Assembly: GCF_004342845.1 (NCBI RefSeq)
Contig: NZ_SLXB01000001.1
Coordinates: forward strand, 186,001-250,000
From: Prevotella heparinolytica
GTDB taxonomy: Bacteria > Bacteroidota > Bacteroidia > Bacteroidales > Bacteroidaceae
Direction of reading: 5' to 3'
DNA: 64,000 bases
The notes beneath the pieces were generated by a model. It saw nothing but the letters and a program-made list of their open reading frames with translations, made no database searches and was not told where the DNA came from. The position numbers and the translations under genes were made by a program. Shown piece by piece: positions 18,515-26,776 of this stretch; the stretch's first letter is position 1; every line of letters starts with the position of its first letter.

Positions 18515-19654
18515 TTAGTTAATAAAAATATTGTTAGAGTTCTCAAGTTGCTTGATTAACGTATTGTGCTTTTTCCGATTGTGCCTTGAAGCGCTGCGCC
18601 CCGCACCGTTGATGTTGCCTATATAGAACGACAAGGACATGAAACCGCATAAGCCGGCTACACCGTAGTTCTGCTGTTTGATGCTGGTGTAAGTGGCATA
18701 TCCCAATAAAGAATTGATGACGAAAGCCGTCAGTGCGCTTCCTTTGTGCCCGGTGTAGAGATACCCTCCGCCGGGAATGATGGAGAGAATCCGTGCCAGC
18801 GCGGGGCTCTTCTTTTTTTGCCGTTCCATGCGGCTCAGTACCTCGAGGTTCTTGGCGGATAGTGTTTCCGGTTGTGTGGCCGAAGCTTTTGCGAAGTACT
18901 GTCGTGCCTCTGCAAACCTTTGGGCATCGGCCTCTATGATACCCCTTAGCGCATATGCCTTTTCGGTGGTCTCCGTATGCCCTTTTCTCTCTATGATGCG
19001 GTCGAGGATGTCGGCGGCAGAGGGGCGATTGTCGATGATGTAGTAGAGCATGGCGGCCTGCATTCCCACGTAGTCCGACTGCCGGATGTGTTCAGGAAAT
19101 TCAGTCTCGTATTCGAATATTCCTTTTTCCATGCCTTGCGTGGCTCGGCGGCACAGCAACTTTTGCGCAAAAAGCGTATCGCTTGCCTGCGGATTGAAGA
19201 AGAGTACTCTTTCTATTTCGAGCAAGGCAGTCTGATATTCTTTTCTGTTGATGAGGTGATTGATGAATAGCCGTGTGTCTTCTCTTCCTGTTGAGCGTTT
19301 CAGTATGTCGGTGCCCGGAAGGGGGTAGTCTGTTCGGTGGGGGGTATGGTAGTATGGGTAGTCTATGAGGCTTCTGTAGCCATGCGGAGAGGCGATGTCG
19401 TAGAACTTCGCGTCGTGGCTGCACCTCATCATTCGGTCGGCAACCAACGTGATGGCCTCCGCAAACGGGCGCTCCTTGAAAACCATGCGGCCGAATGCCG
19501 AACAAGAAGGATACATGGCGCAATGGCTGTTCTTCTGTTCGCTGATATATTTTTGATAGAACCGGATGTAAGCATCTGCTGCTTTGGAGGAGTCTTGCGC
19601 CCAAAGCGGACAGATGGCAACGAGCAATAGTATGTAAAGCAATGTATGTTTCAT
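18515..19654 (-). CDS. YidD-like domain fused to TPR-like and membrane region
   Basis: The 379-aa protein has a signal peptide (MKHTLLYILLLVAICPLWAQ) and then a YidD-like block: YIRFYQKYISEQKNSHCAMYPSCSAFG (residues about 29-55), matching the fYqkyiSp...C.f.PsCS pattern of the membrane insertion efficiency factor. Residues about 130-270 are helical and TPR-like (KEYQTALLEIERVLFFNP, AQRFAEARQYFAKAS). The C-terminal part has hydrophobic segments (SIIPGGGYLYTGHKGSALTAF). YidD is normally a stand-alone protein of about 80 aa, so this is a secreted multi-domain relative. Its function is unknown. Confidence 0.72.
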   Translation of the reverse strand: MKHTLLYILLLVAICPLWAQDSSKAADAYIRFYQKYISEQKNSHCAMYPSCSAFGRMVFKERPFAEAITLVADRMMRCSHDAKFYDIASPHGYRSLIDYPYYHTPHRTDYPLPGTDILKRSTGREDTRLFINHLINRKEYQTALLEIERVLFFNPQASDTLFAQKLLCRRATQGMEKGIFEYETEFPEHIRQSDYVGMQAAMLYYIIDNRPSAADILDRIIERKGHTETTEKAYALRGIIEADAQRFAEARQYFAKASATQPETLSAKNLEVLSRMERQKKKSPALARILSIIPGGGYLYTGHKGSALTAFVINSLLGYATYTSIKQQNYGVAGLCGFMSLSFYIGNINGAGRSASRHNRKKHNTLIKQLENSNNIFIN

Positions 19655-19705
19655 TTTAGAATAACAGATTCTGGATACTCGGTCGGCGGCGCAATCGTGC
19701 TGTTT

Positions 19706-21217
19706 CTACCTGTTCAGTCGCAGCATCTCCTCCATGTACTCCCTTGTGTTGCTCAGTCGCGGCACTTTATGCTGCCCGCCCAGCTTCCCCTTGCTGTCCA
19801 GCCAGTCGTGGAACAGGCTTTTGCGGGCAACTACTACCTCCGGCAGTTGCAGAGCCAGATTGTTCTGCCGCTTGGCTTCGTAGTCGGAGTTGACTTCTTT
19901 CAGCGTGGCGTCCAGCGTCTTCACGAACTCTTCCATGCTGTTCGGCATCTGGGCGAACTCTATCAGCCATTGGTGGCGGCACTTGGCGTCTTTATCCATG
20001 AAGACGGGGGCGGCGGAATAGTCGGAAATCAGTGCGCCCGTGGCGGCACATGCCTTGGCAAGCCCTCTTTCCGCGTTATCCACTATCAGCTCCTCGCCAA
20101 AGGCGTTGATGAAGTGCTTGGTGCGTCCGGTGATGACAAACTTATAGGGATTCTTTGACGTGAACTTCACCGTGTCGCCAATCATGTAGCGCCACAAACC
20201 GGCGGAAGTGGAGATCACCATCGCGTAGTTCTTGTTCAGTTCCACCTCTTCCAGACAATAGGTACGCGGGTTGTCCATCCCCACGTCTTCCAACGGTATG
20301 AACTCGTAGAAGACGCCGTAATCTATCATCAGCAGCATAGAGGAGTCGTTCGGGTCGTTTTGTGTGCCGAAGTAGCCTTCCGAGGCGTTGTAGGTCTCCA
20401 CATAGTGCATCTTACTGCTGCGGATCACCTCTTTGTATTGTTCGCGGTAGGGCGTAAAGGCCACACCTCCGTGGAAGAACACTTCCAGATTGGGCCATAC
20501 CTCATCGAGGCTCTGCTTGCCCGTCTTCTGGAGTACGTGCTTGATGAGCACCAGCATCCACGACGGCACGCCCGATAGATTGCTTACGTTTGCGCGGATG
20601 GTTTCGTTGGCAATCGCCTCCATCTTTGGCTCGAAGTGCTCCATCAGTGCGGTCTGCTTGCTTGGCACCCGCACGAAGTTCACCAGCGGATTGATGTTCT
20701 CTATCAGTATGGCCGAGAGGTCGCCCACAAGGCTGTGGTTGGTATTCAGGTTGGGGGCGTGGCTGCCTCCCAGTATGAGTCCCTTGCCGGAGAAGAAGCG
20801 GCTTTCGGGGTTCTGCCCCAAATAGATGGCTACGGCGTCTCTGCCTCCTTTGTAATGCGTGTCCTGCAAAGATTCCCGGCTGACGGGCAGGAACTTGCTC
20901 TTGTCGTTCGTTGTGCCCGACGATTTGGCAAACCAGCGTATCTCCGAAGGCCATAGCAGATTCTGCTCGCCGGCACGCAGGCGGGTCACGTAGGGCTTTA
21001 TCTCTTCGTAAGTCTGTATGGGGAGGCGGTTCTTGAAGTCTTCGTAAGTGAGGATGGAAGCATAGCCGTATTTCTTTCCCCATTCCGTATCCGTGGCCAT
21101 GCCCATGAGGCGTTGCAACACGTCTTGCTGCAGTTTGCCGGCATGGTCGGCATATTGCTCGATTTCTTTCAAACGGGGAGAAAAATAGACTTTATTCAGG
21201 ATTCTTGTAACATTCAT
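19706..21217 (-). CDS. GH3 (auxin-responsive promoter) family acyl-adenylating enzyme
   Basis: The 503-aa protein belongs to the GH3 branch of the adenylate-forming superfamily. Motifs seen include WFAKSSGTTNDKSKFLPVS (nucleotide-binding loop), the YNASEGYFGTQ region, YMIGDTVKFTS and FGEELIVDN. In plants GH3 enzymes conjugate amino acids to acyl substrates. Bacterial members are widespread in Bacteroidetes with unknown substrate. A TACTTTTG -7-like box lies at 21247-21254 on the minus strand. Confidence 0.9.
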   Translation of the reverse strand: MNVTRILNKVYFSPRLKEIEQYADHAGKLQQDVLQRLMGMATDTEWGKKYGYASILTYEDFKNRLPIQTYEEIKPYVTRLRAGEQNLLWPSEIRWFAKSSGTTNDKSKFLPVSRESLQDTHYKGGRDAVAIYLGQNPESRFFSGKGLILGGSHAPNLNTNHSLVGDLSAILIENINPLVNFVRVPSKQTALMEHFEPKMEAIANETIRANVSNLSGVPSWMLVLIKHVLQKTGKQSLDEVWPNLEVFFHGGVAFTPYREQYKEVIRSSKMHYVETYNASEGYFGTQNDPNDSSMLLMIDYGVFYEFIPLEDVGMDNPRTYCLEEVELNKNYAMVISTSAGLWRYMIGDTVKFTSKNPYKFVITGRTKHFINAFGEELIVDNAERGLAKACAATGALISDYSAAPVFMDKDAKCRHQWLIEFAQMPNSMEEFVKTLDATLKEVNSDYEAKRQNNLALQLPEVVVARKSLFHDWLDSKGKLGGQHKVPRLSNTREYMEEMLRLNR

Positions 21218-21296
21218 CGTTCTTGGTGAAATCTTGTTTTAAAGTGCAAAAGTAATCTTATTTATCTTCTTCTCTATCTTTTTTCTCTTTTTTTTA

Positions 21297-21304
21297 TATC
21301 TTTA
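21297..21304 (+). promoter_or_regulatory. -7-like box of pfkA
   Basis: TATCTTTA departs from TAnnTTTG only at the last base and lies 25 bp upstream of the pfkA start. Confidence 0.45.
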
Positions 21305-21329
21305 CGGAGAGATAAAACTGACACATCTT

Positions 21330-22340
21330 ATGAGAATCGGAATTTTAACCGCAGGAGGCGACTGCCCCGGCATCAATGCCACTATTCGCGGCGTGTGCAA
21401 AACAGCCATCAATCATTATGGAATGGAAGTAATGGGTATTCACAGTGGTTTCCAGGGACTGCTGACGAAAGACGTGGAACTCTTTACGGAAAGTTCCTTG
21501 TCGGGCTTGCTCAACTTGGGAGGCACGATGCTGGGCACTTCGCGCGAGAAGCCGTTCAAGAAGAACGGGGTGATGTCCGACGTGGATAAACCCGCATTGA
21601 TAGAGAAGAATGCCAAGGAGCTGGGGCTGGACTGCATCGTCTGCATCGGTGGAAATGGCACGCAGAAGACGGCTGCCAAGTTTGCCGCCAGAGGGATGAA
21701 CATCGTTGGCGTGCCCAAAACCATCGACAACGACATCTGGGGAACCGATTTCTCTTTCGGCTTCGACACAGCCGTCAGCATTGCCACGGATGCCATTGAC
21801 CGCCTTCACTCCACGGCCAGTTCGCACAAGCGGGTGATGGTCATCGAGGTGATGGGGCATAAGGCAGGTTGGATAGCTCTTTACTCAGGCATGGCAGGTG
21901 GGGGCGATGTGATTCTGATTCCCGAAATTCCCTATGACATCCATAACATAGGCCGCACCATCCTGAACCGGCTGAAGAAGGGAAAGCCTTATTCCATCGT
22001 GGTGGTGGCCGAGGGCATCCAAACCGATGGCAAGAAGCGTGCGGCAGAGTATATTGCACAAGAGGTAGAGTATGAGACAGGCATCGAAACCCGCGAGACT
22101 GTGTTGGGCTACATTCAGCGCGGAGGTTCGCCCACACCGTTCGACCGCAACCTCTCCACCCGTATGGGCGGGCATGCCACGGAGCTTATAGCCAACGGAC
22201 AATTCGGCCGCATGATTACTTTGAAAGGAAATGAAATAGACTCTATGCCGCTTGAAGAGGTTGCCGGCAAGCTGAAGTTGGTGACCGAAGAGTGTGACTT
22301 AGTGGTTCAGGGGCGCAGAATGGGGATTTGCTTCGGATGA
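21330..22340 (+). CDS. pfkA: 6-phosphofructokinase
   Basis: The 336-aa enzyme phosphorylates fructose 6-phosphate in glycolysis. Motifs: ILTAGGDCPGINATIRG at the N-terminus, CIGGNGTQKTA, VPKTIDNDIWGTD (catalytic Asp) and EVMGHKAGWIALY. GGNGT replaces the bacterial GGDGS, and Lys replaces the Gly before TIDND. Lys there is a feature of PPi-type enzymes, while the Gly in GGNGT fits ATP use. ATP is the usual assignment for this clade, but the phosphoryl donor is not certain. The 3' end overlaps the convergent rnc gene by 42 bp. Confidence 0.9.
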   Translation: MRIGILTAGGDCPGINATIRGVCKTAINHYGMEVMGIHSGFQGLLTKDVELFTESSLSGLLNLGGTMLGTSREKPFKKNGVMSDVDKPALIEKNAKELGLDCIVCIGGNGTQKTAAKFAARGMNIVGVPKTIDNDIWGTDFSFGFDTAVSIATDAIDRLHSTASSHKRVMVIEVMGHKAGWIALYSGMAGGGDVILIPEIPYDIHNIGRTILNRLKKGKPYSIVVVAEGIQTDGKKRAAEYIAQEVEYETGIETRETVLGYIQRGGSPTPFDRNLSTRMGGHATELIANGQFGRMITLKGNEIDSMPLEEVAGKLKLVTEECDLVVQGRRMGICFG

Positions 22341-23240
22341 TTCTTCTTCCGGTTCTGCCATAAGTGCTTTCTCCGTCTCTTCACCGGGGTTGGAGAAGTC
22401 GTATTCGGTGTTTTCGGCGCCTTCCGTCTCCGCCATCTCTTCTTTAACCTCCTCCACCTCTGCCGGGCTGTTCTGCTCTTTGGCTGCGAGGATTTCTTCC
22501 ATGAAGTCGTTGTCGTTCTTGATTTTCTTCAGTGCCATTTGCGCGGCGTTCTGTTGCGACTCTTTCTTGGAGTATCCCGTGCCGGTGCCGGCCGACAGGC
22601 CTTCGATGCGCACTTCGGTGTGGAACATCGGGTTGTAGTCCTTGTCGAGCAACTGTTCGATAAGCTCGAAGGATACCTCCATCTTGTTCTTCTGGCTCCA
22701 TTCGATGAGCCTCGACTTGAAGTTCACCTCTTTGCGCGACATTTTGTCGAGGTCGATGTGGTTTTTGAAAATCTTCTTCTCCATGAACTGCCTGCAACGG
22801 TCGTAGCCCCGGTCTAAATAGATGGCGCCGATGAACGCCTCGAAGGCGTTTCCATACATATAGCTGTTGTGCGAGGAGGAGCGGGTGGAATACTTCACCA
22901 GCTTGTCCAGACCGATTTCCACGGCGAGCTTGTTCAGCGTTTCGCGCTGCACGATTTTGGAGCGGGTGTTGGTGAGGAAACCTTCGCGACGACCTTCGAA
23001 ATGCTTGTAGACGATGTCGCCCACGATGGCGTCGAGGATGGCGTCGCCCAGAAACTCCAGCCGTTCGTTGTTGATGGGGCGTCCTTTCTCCGAGCGCAGG
23101 GAGGTGGACTTGTGCAGCAGGGCTTGCTGGTAGACTTTGATGTTGCGGGGAAAGAATCCGAGGATTCTGTAAAAACAAAAATAAGACTCTCTGTCCTTGC
23201 GGAACAAGAGCCTTATTTTATCTATTTGGTTACGTAACAC
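22299..23240 (-). CDS. rnc: Ribonuclease III
   Basis: The 313-aa double-strand-specific RNase carries the signature NNERLEFLGDAILDAIVGD and the second acidic cluster in YGNAFEAFIGAIYLD. A dsRNA-binding domain spans about residues 165-235 (LSAGTGTGYSKKESQQNAAQMALKKI). An acidic tail of about 60 residues extends beyond the usual length. It is the last gene of acpP-fabF-rnc, a common order in Bacteroidetes. Its 3' end is antisense to pfkA. Confidence 0.96.
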   Translation of the reverse strand: MLRNQIDKIRLLFRKDRESYFCFYRILGFFPRNIKVYQQALLHKSTSLRSEKGRPINNERLEFLGDAILDAIVGDIVYKHFEGRREGFLTNTRSKIVQRETLNKLAVEIGLDKLVKYSTRSSSHNSYMYGNAFEAFIGAIYLDRGYDRCRQFMEKKIFKNHIDLDKMSRKEVNFKSRLIEWSQKNKMEVSFELIEQLLDKDYNPMFHTEVRIEGLSAGTGTGYSKKESQQNAAQMALKKIKNDNDFMEEILAAKEQNSPAEVEEVKEEMAETEGAENTEYDFSNPGEETEKALMAEPEEESSEANPHSAPLNH

Positions 23241-23249
23241 GACCGTATG

Positions 23250-24515
23250 TTATTCTTCGTATTTCTTGAAAATAGCACACGCGTTATGACCACCGAATCC
23301 GAAAGTATTGGAAAGGGCCACGTTCACTTCGCGCTTCTGCGCCTTGTTGAACGTGAAGTTGAGGTCATAGTCGATGTTTTCGTCGTTATCACCCTCTTCG
23401 TGGTTGATGGTGGGAGGCACAATGCCGTTTTTGATGGCGAGGATGCTTGCAATGGCTTCTACCGCACCGGCGGCACCCAGCAAGTGGCCTGTCATGGACT
23501 TGGTCGAACTGATGTTCAGTTCGTAAGCATGCCGGCCGAATACCTCTTTGATGGCTTTGGCTTCCGAAACATCACCTACGGGAGTAGATGTACCGTGAAC
23601 ATTGATATAGTCTACTTCTTCGGGTTTCATCTCTGCATCTTCCAGCGCGTTCAGCATCACGAGTTTGGCTCCCAGGCCTTCGGGGTGGGAGGCTGTCAGG
23701 TGATGGGCGTCGGCAGACATGCCTACGCCGGCCACTTCCGCATAGATTTTTGCTCCGCGGGCTTTGGCGTGCTCCAGTTCTTCAAGGACGATGCAACCGC
23801 CGCCCTCGCCCATGACGAATCCGTCGCGGCTTGCGCTGAACGGGCGTGATGCCTTTTCGGGTTCCTCGTTGCGGGTGGACAATGCGTGCATGGCGTTGAA
23901 ACCGCCCACGCCGCAGGCGAAGATGGCTGCTTCGGAGCCGCCGGATACGATGGCGTTGGCCTTACCCAGACGGATGAGGTTGAAGGCATCGGCTATGGCG
24001 TTGGTGGAAGTGGCGCATGCGGAGCATGTGGCATAGTTGGGGCCGTGGAAACCGTACATGATGGAAATCTGTCCGGCAGCGATGTCCGAAATCATCTTGG
24101 GGATGAAGAACGGATTGAACTTCGGACCGTTTTCCTTGCCGGTCAGGGCATAGTTTCCCGCCTCTTCTTCGAAGGTGCGGATGCCGCCGATGCCGGCGCC
24201 GAAGATGACACCGATTCTGTTTAAATCTTCGTTTTCGACGTCGAGCCCGGAGTCACTCACCGCTTCTTTGGCCACGGCGATGGCGTATTGCGTGTACAAG
24301 TCCATCTTGCGGACCTCTTTGCGGTCTATGTATTTTGTTGCGTCGAAGCCTTTCACTTCGCAGGCAAACCGGGTTTTGAAAAGCGATGCGTCGAAATAAG
24401 TAATAGGTCCCGCTCCGCTGACCCCGTTCACCAGGTTCTCCCAGAATTCGGGAACGCTGTTGCCAATGGGGGTAACGGCACCGAGACCTGTTACTACAAC
24501 TCTTTTTAATTCCAT
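23250..24515 (-). CDS. fabF: 3-oxoacyl-ACP synthase II
   Basis: The 421-aa elongating condensing enzyme of type II fatty acid synthesis has the Cys-His-His triad: NYATCSACATS (Cys), INVHGTSTPVGD (His) and KSMTGHLLGAAG (His). The start MELKRVVVTGLGAV was chosen because 30 further upstream in-frame codons lack homology and this start leaves a normal 22-bp gap after acpP. Confidence 0.97.
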   Translation of the reverse strand: MELKRVVVTGLGAVTPIGNSVPEFWENLVNGVSGAGPITYFDASLFKTRFACEVKGFDATKYIDRKEVRKMDLYTQYAIAVAKEAVSDSGLDVENEDLNRIGVIFGAGIGGIRTFEEEAGNYALTGKENGPKFNPFFIPKMISDIAAGQISIMYGFHGPNYATCSACATSTNAIADAFNLIRLGKANAIVSGGSEAAIFACGVGGFNAMHALSTRNEEPEKASRPFSASRDGFVMGEGGGCIVLEELEHAKARGAKIYAEVAGVGMSADAHHLTASHPEGLGAKLVMLNALEDAEMKPEEVDYINVHGTSTPVGDVSEAKAIKEVFGRHAYELNISSTKSMTGHLLGAAGAVEAIASILAIKNGIVPPTINHEEGDNDENIDYDLNFTFNKAQKREVNVALSNTFGFGGHNACAIFKKYEE

Positions 24516-24537
24516 GTTTATAAACCGATGGATAAAG

Positions 24538-24774
24538 TTACTTAGAGTGTTCTTCGATGTAAGATACGGCATCACCCACAGTACCAATCTTTTCGGCTTG
24601 GTCATCGGGAATGGAGATACCGAATTCTTTTTCGAATTCCATGATCAGTTCCACGGTGTCAAGAGAATCAGCTCCTAAATCGTTAGTGAAGCTAGCTTCG
24701 TTAGTAACTTCTGATTCTTCTACGCCCAATTTGTCGACGATAATCGCTTTCACTCTTGATGCAATTTCAGACAT
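24538..24774 (-). CDS. acpP: Acyl carrier protein
   Basis: The 78-aa acidic protein carries growing acyl chains on phosphopantetheine attached to Ser37 in the motif [13 protein letters not shown]. Length and context (followed by fabF and rnc) are standard. The region upstream (24775-24923) separates it from divergent purN. Confidence 0.98.
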   Translation of the reverse strand: MSEIASRVKAIIVDKLGVEESEVTNEASFTNDLGADSLDTVELIMEFEKEFGISIPDDQAEKIGTVGDAVSYIEEHSK

Positions 24775-24923
24775 AACTTTAAGTTTTTAATTAATAATTG
24801 GTTTTATTTCTTTAATTTTGCGGTGCAAAGGAATGAATATTTATCTTTCCTCGCAAATATTTGATGAATTAAATGCAAAGTTTTGCACATTTTTTACGCT
24901 TTTGTGCAGCAAAAGGAGGGTTT

Positions 24924-25490
24924 ATGGGGAAAAATATTGCGGTTTTGGCATCGGGAAGCGGTACGAATGCCGAGAATATCATCCGCTATTTCCGCGAAAA
25001 GGGTTCGGCCCGTGTGGCTCTGGTTTTGACAAATCGGCAGAAAGCCTTTGTTCTGGAGCGTGCAAAGGGCTTGGGAGTGCCCTGTGCCTCTCTCTCGAAG
25101 GAGGAGTGGGAGAGTGGGGAGGCTGTTTTGGCCATGCTTCGCCGGTATGATATAGATTTTGTGGTGCTGGCGGGCTTCTTGGCGCGCGTGCCCGACAATG
25201 TTTTGCATGCTTATCCCGATAAAATGATAAATATACATCCGTCGCTGCTGCCCAAGTTCGGGGGGAAGGGCATGTATGGCGACCGCGTGCATGAGGCGGT
25301 GATTGCCGCCGGCGAGCGGGAGAGCGGCATCACGATTCACTATACCAACGAGCGTTACGACGAGGGCGCCGTGATTTGCCAACTGAAGTGCCCCGTGCTG
25401 CCCGAAGATACGCCCCAAAGTCTGGCGCAGCGCATCCATCAACTGGAGTACGAGCACTATCCGAGGGTGATAGAGCAACTGTTGCGGTGA
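24924..25490 (+). CDS. purN: Phosphoribosylglycinamide formyltransferase
   Basis: The 188-aa enzyme transfers formyl from 10-formyl-THF to GAR in purine synthesis. Motifs: IAVLASGSGTNAENI, INIHPSLLPKFGGKGMYG (catalytic Asn and His) and IHYTNERYDEGAVICQ (Asp loop). The start MGKNIAV is preceded by an unusually clear Shine-Dalgarno-like AAAGGAGGG, which favours it over the Met 17 codons upstream. Confidence 0.96.
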   Translation: MGKNIAVLASGSGTNAENIIRYFREKGSARVALVLTNRQKAFVLERAKGLGVPCASLSKEEWESGEAVLAMLRRYDIDFVVLAGFLARVPDNVLHAYPDKMINIHPSLLPKFGGKGMYGDRVHEAVIAAGERESGITIHYTNERYDEGAVICQLKCPVLPEDTPQSLAQRIHQLEYEHYPRVIEQLLR

Positions 25491-25563
25491 CCTTATGCGA
25501 GCATCTTTCCGCATCTCGTACTTCCATTCAAAAGCCTTTTCCTAACATACTGTTTTTCAGCCT

Positions 25564-25651
25564 TTGGTGGATATATACTTCCAGCACGGTGGAGATATAT
25601 GTCCACCGAGCGGCATCTATATATCCAGCAAACGAGGTGTATATAGTGCTT
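25564..25651 (+). repeat. 22-bp array, family 1, copy c
   Basis: Four 22-bp steps (25564, 25586, 25608, 25630) share a central TATATA core. The second unit, GGTGGAGATATATGTCCACC, differs by one base from the palindrome in copies a and b. It lies between the convergent purN and pdxB. A flank motif GGTGTATCTGCGAGACGAAC (25681-25700), inside ACAGGT...ACCTGT arms, resembles the flank of copies a and b and a solo site near 51417. Confidence 0.75.
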
Positions 25652-25723
25652 AGCGATGAGGGATTGGCGATGAGTAGACAGGTGTATCTGCGAGACGAAC
25701 CTGTGCTGCCGCTAACGTTACCG

Positions 25724-26770
25724 CTATCCGTTCACCACTACCCTATACGCTTCTTCTTCTCTTCGCAACGGATAGTCGCCCCGCAGCGCCTCGAACTGTC
25801 CGGGGCGGGCTTTCAGTGCGTCGCTGTCGCGCCGTGGGTCGTACATTTGCAGGCAGGCCTCGGCAAGCGAGGCGGCGGTGACGACGGGGTTCGGCGGTGG
25901 GGGAGGGGAAATCTGATAATCGGCCTCTATGTGGAAGAAGCGGCAGAGGGCATCCAGCGCCATGCGTGTGGCGTTTGCCTTGCCGTCGGCCGAGTAGCCG
26001 GCAATGTGGGGTGTGCCGAGCAGCACCTTATTTAATAAGGTAAGGTCGATGTCGGGCTCGTGCTCCCAAACGTCGATGACGGCATCCGAAACCAGCCCGT
26101 CCTCCAGAGCGGCGATGAGCGCACGGGTTTCGACCACTTCGCCTCGCGAGGTGTTGATGATGACAGGCCGGCGTTTCAGCGAGCGGAAGAAGCCCTCGTC
26201 CGCCAGATGGAACGTCTTGTATCTTCCCTCCTTATATAACGGTACGTGAAAGCTGATGATGTCGCACTCTTCGGCCAAGGTTTGCAACGACCGGAAAGCG
26301 GCCGTTCCCTCACGCTCCTCGCGCGGAAGGTCGTTCAGCAGTACGCGCATGCCGAGCCTCTGAGCCACTTGCGCCACTTTGCCGCCCACGTTGCCCACGC
26401 CCACAACGCCAAGCGTCAGTTCCGGCAGACGCATGCCCCGCAACTCTTGCAGCAGCAGGAGCGTCGATTGCAGGTATTGGGCCACGGAAGAGGAGTTGCA
26501 GCCGGGAGCGTTGCTCCACGTGATGCCTGCCTGTCGGCAATAGTCGGTGTCGATATGGTCGAACCCGATGGTGGCGGTGGCGATGAAGCGTACCCGGCTA
26601 CCCTCCAGCAGACGGCGGTCGCACAGGGTACGGGTGCGGATGATGAGTGCGTCCGCATCTCTTACCAACTCCGGCGTGAAGCCTGCGCCGGGGGCATAGA
26701 CCACGCTGTCGGCAATCTTCCCGATGGCTTCGCTGATAAAGGGGATTTTGTTGTCTACGATGACTTTCAT
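25724..26770 (-). CDS. pdxB: 4-phosphoerythronate dehydrogenase
   Basis: The 348-aa NAD-dependent D-2-hydroxyacid dehydrogenase acts in pyridoxal-phosphate synthesis. Evidence includes ATIGFDHIDTDYC, the Rossmann motif LGVVGVGNVGGKVA, HVPLYKEG, NTSRGEVVE and the catalytic region DVWEHEP/GTPHIAGYSADGKANAT. The upstream GT4 gene ends 6 bp before it, so they form one transcription unit, although the functions appear unrelated. Confidence 0.95.
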   Translation of the reverse strand: MKVIVDNKIPFISEAIGKIADSVVYAPGAGFTPELVRDADALIIRTRTLCDRRLLEGSRVRFIATATIGFDHIDTDYCRQAGITWSNAPGCNSSSVAQYLQSTLLLLQELRGMRLPELTLGVVGVGNVGGKVAQVAQRLGMRVLLNDLPREEREGTAAFRSLQTLAEECDIISFHVPLYKEGRYKTFHLADEGFFRSLKRRPVIINTSRGEVVETRALIAALEDGLVSDAVIDVWEHEPDIDLTLLNKVLLGTPHIAGYSADGKANATRMALDALCRFFHIEADYQISPPPPPNPVVTAASLAEACLQMYDPRRDSDALKARPGQFEALRGDYPLRREEEAYRVVVNG

Positions 26771-26776
26771 TTCTTC

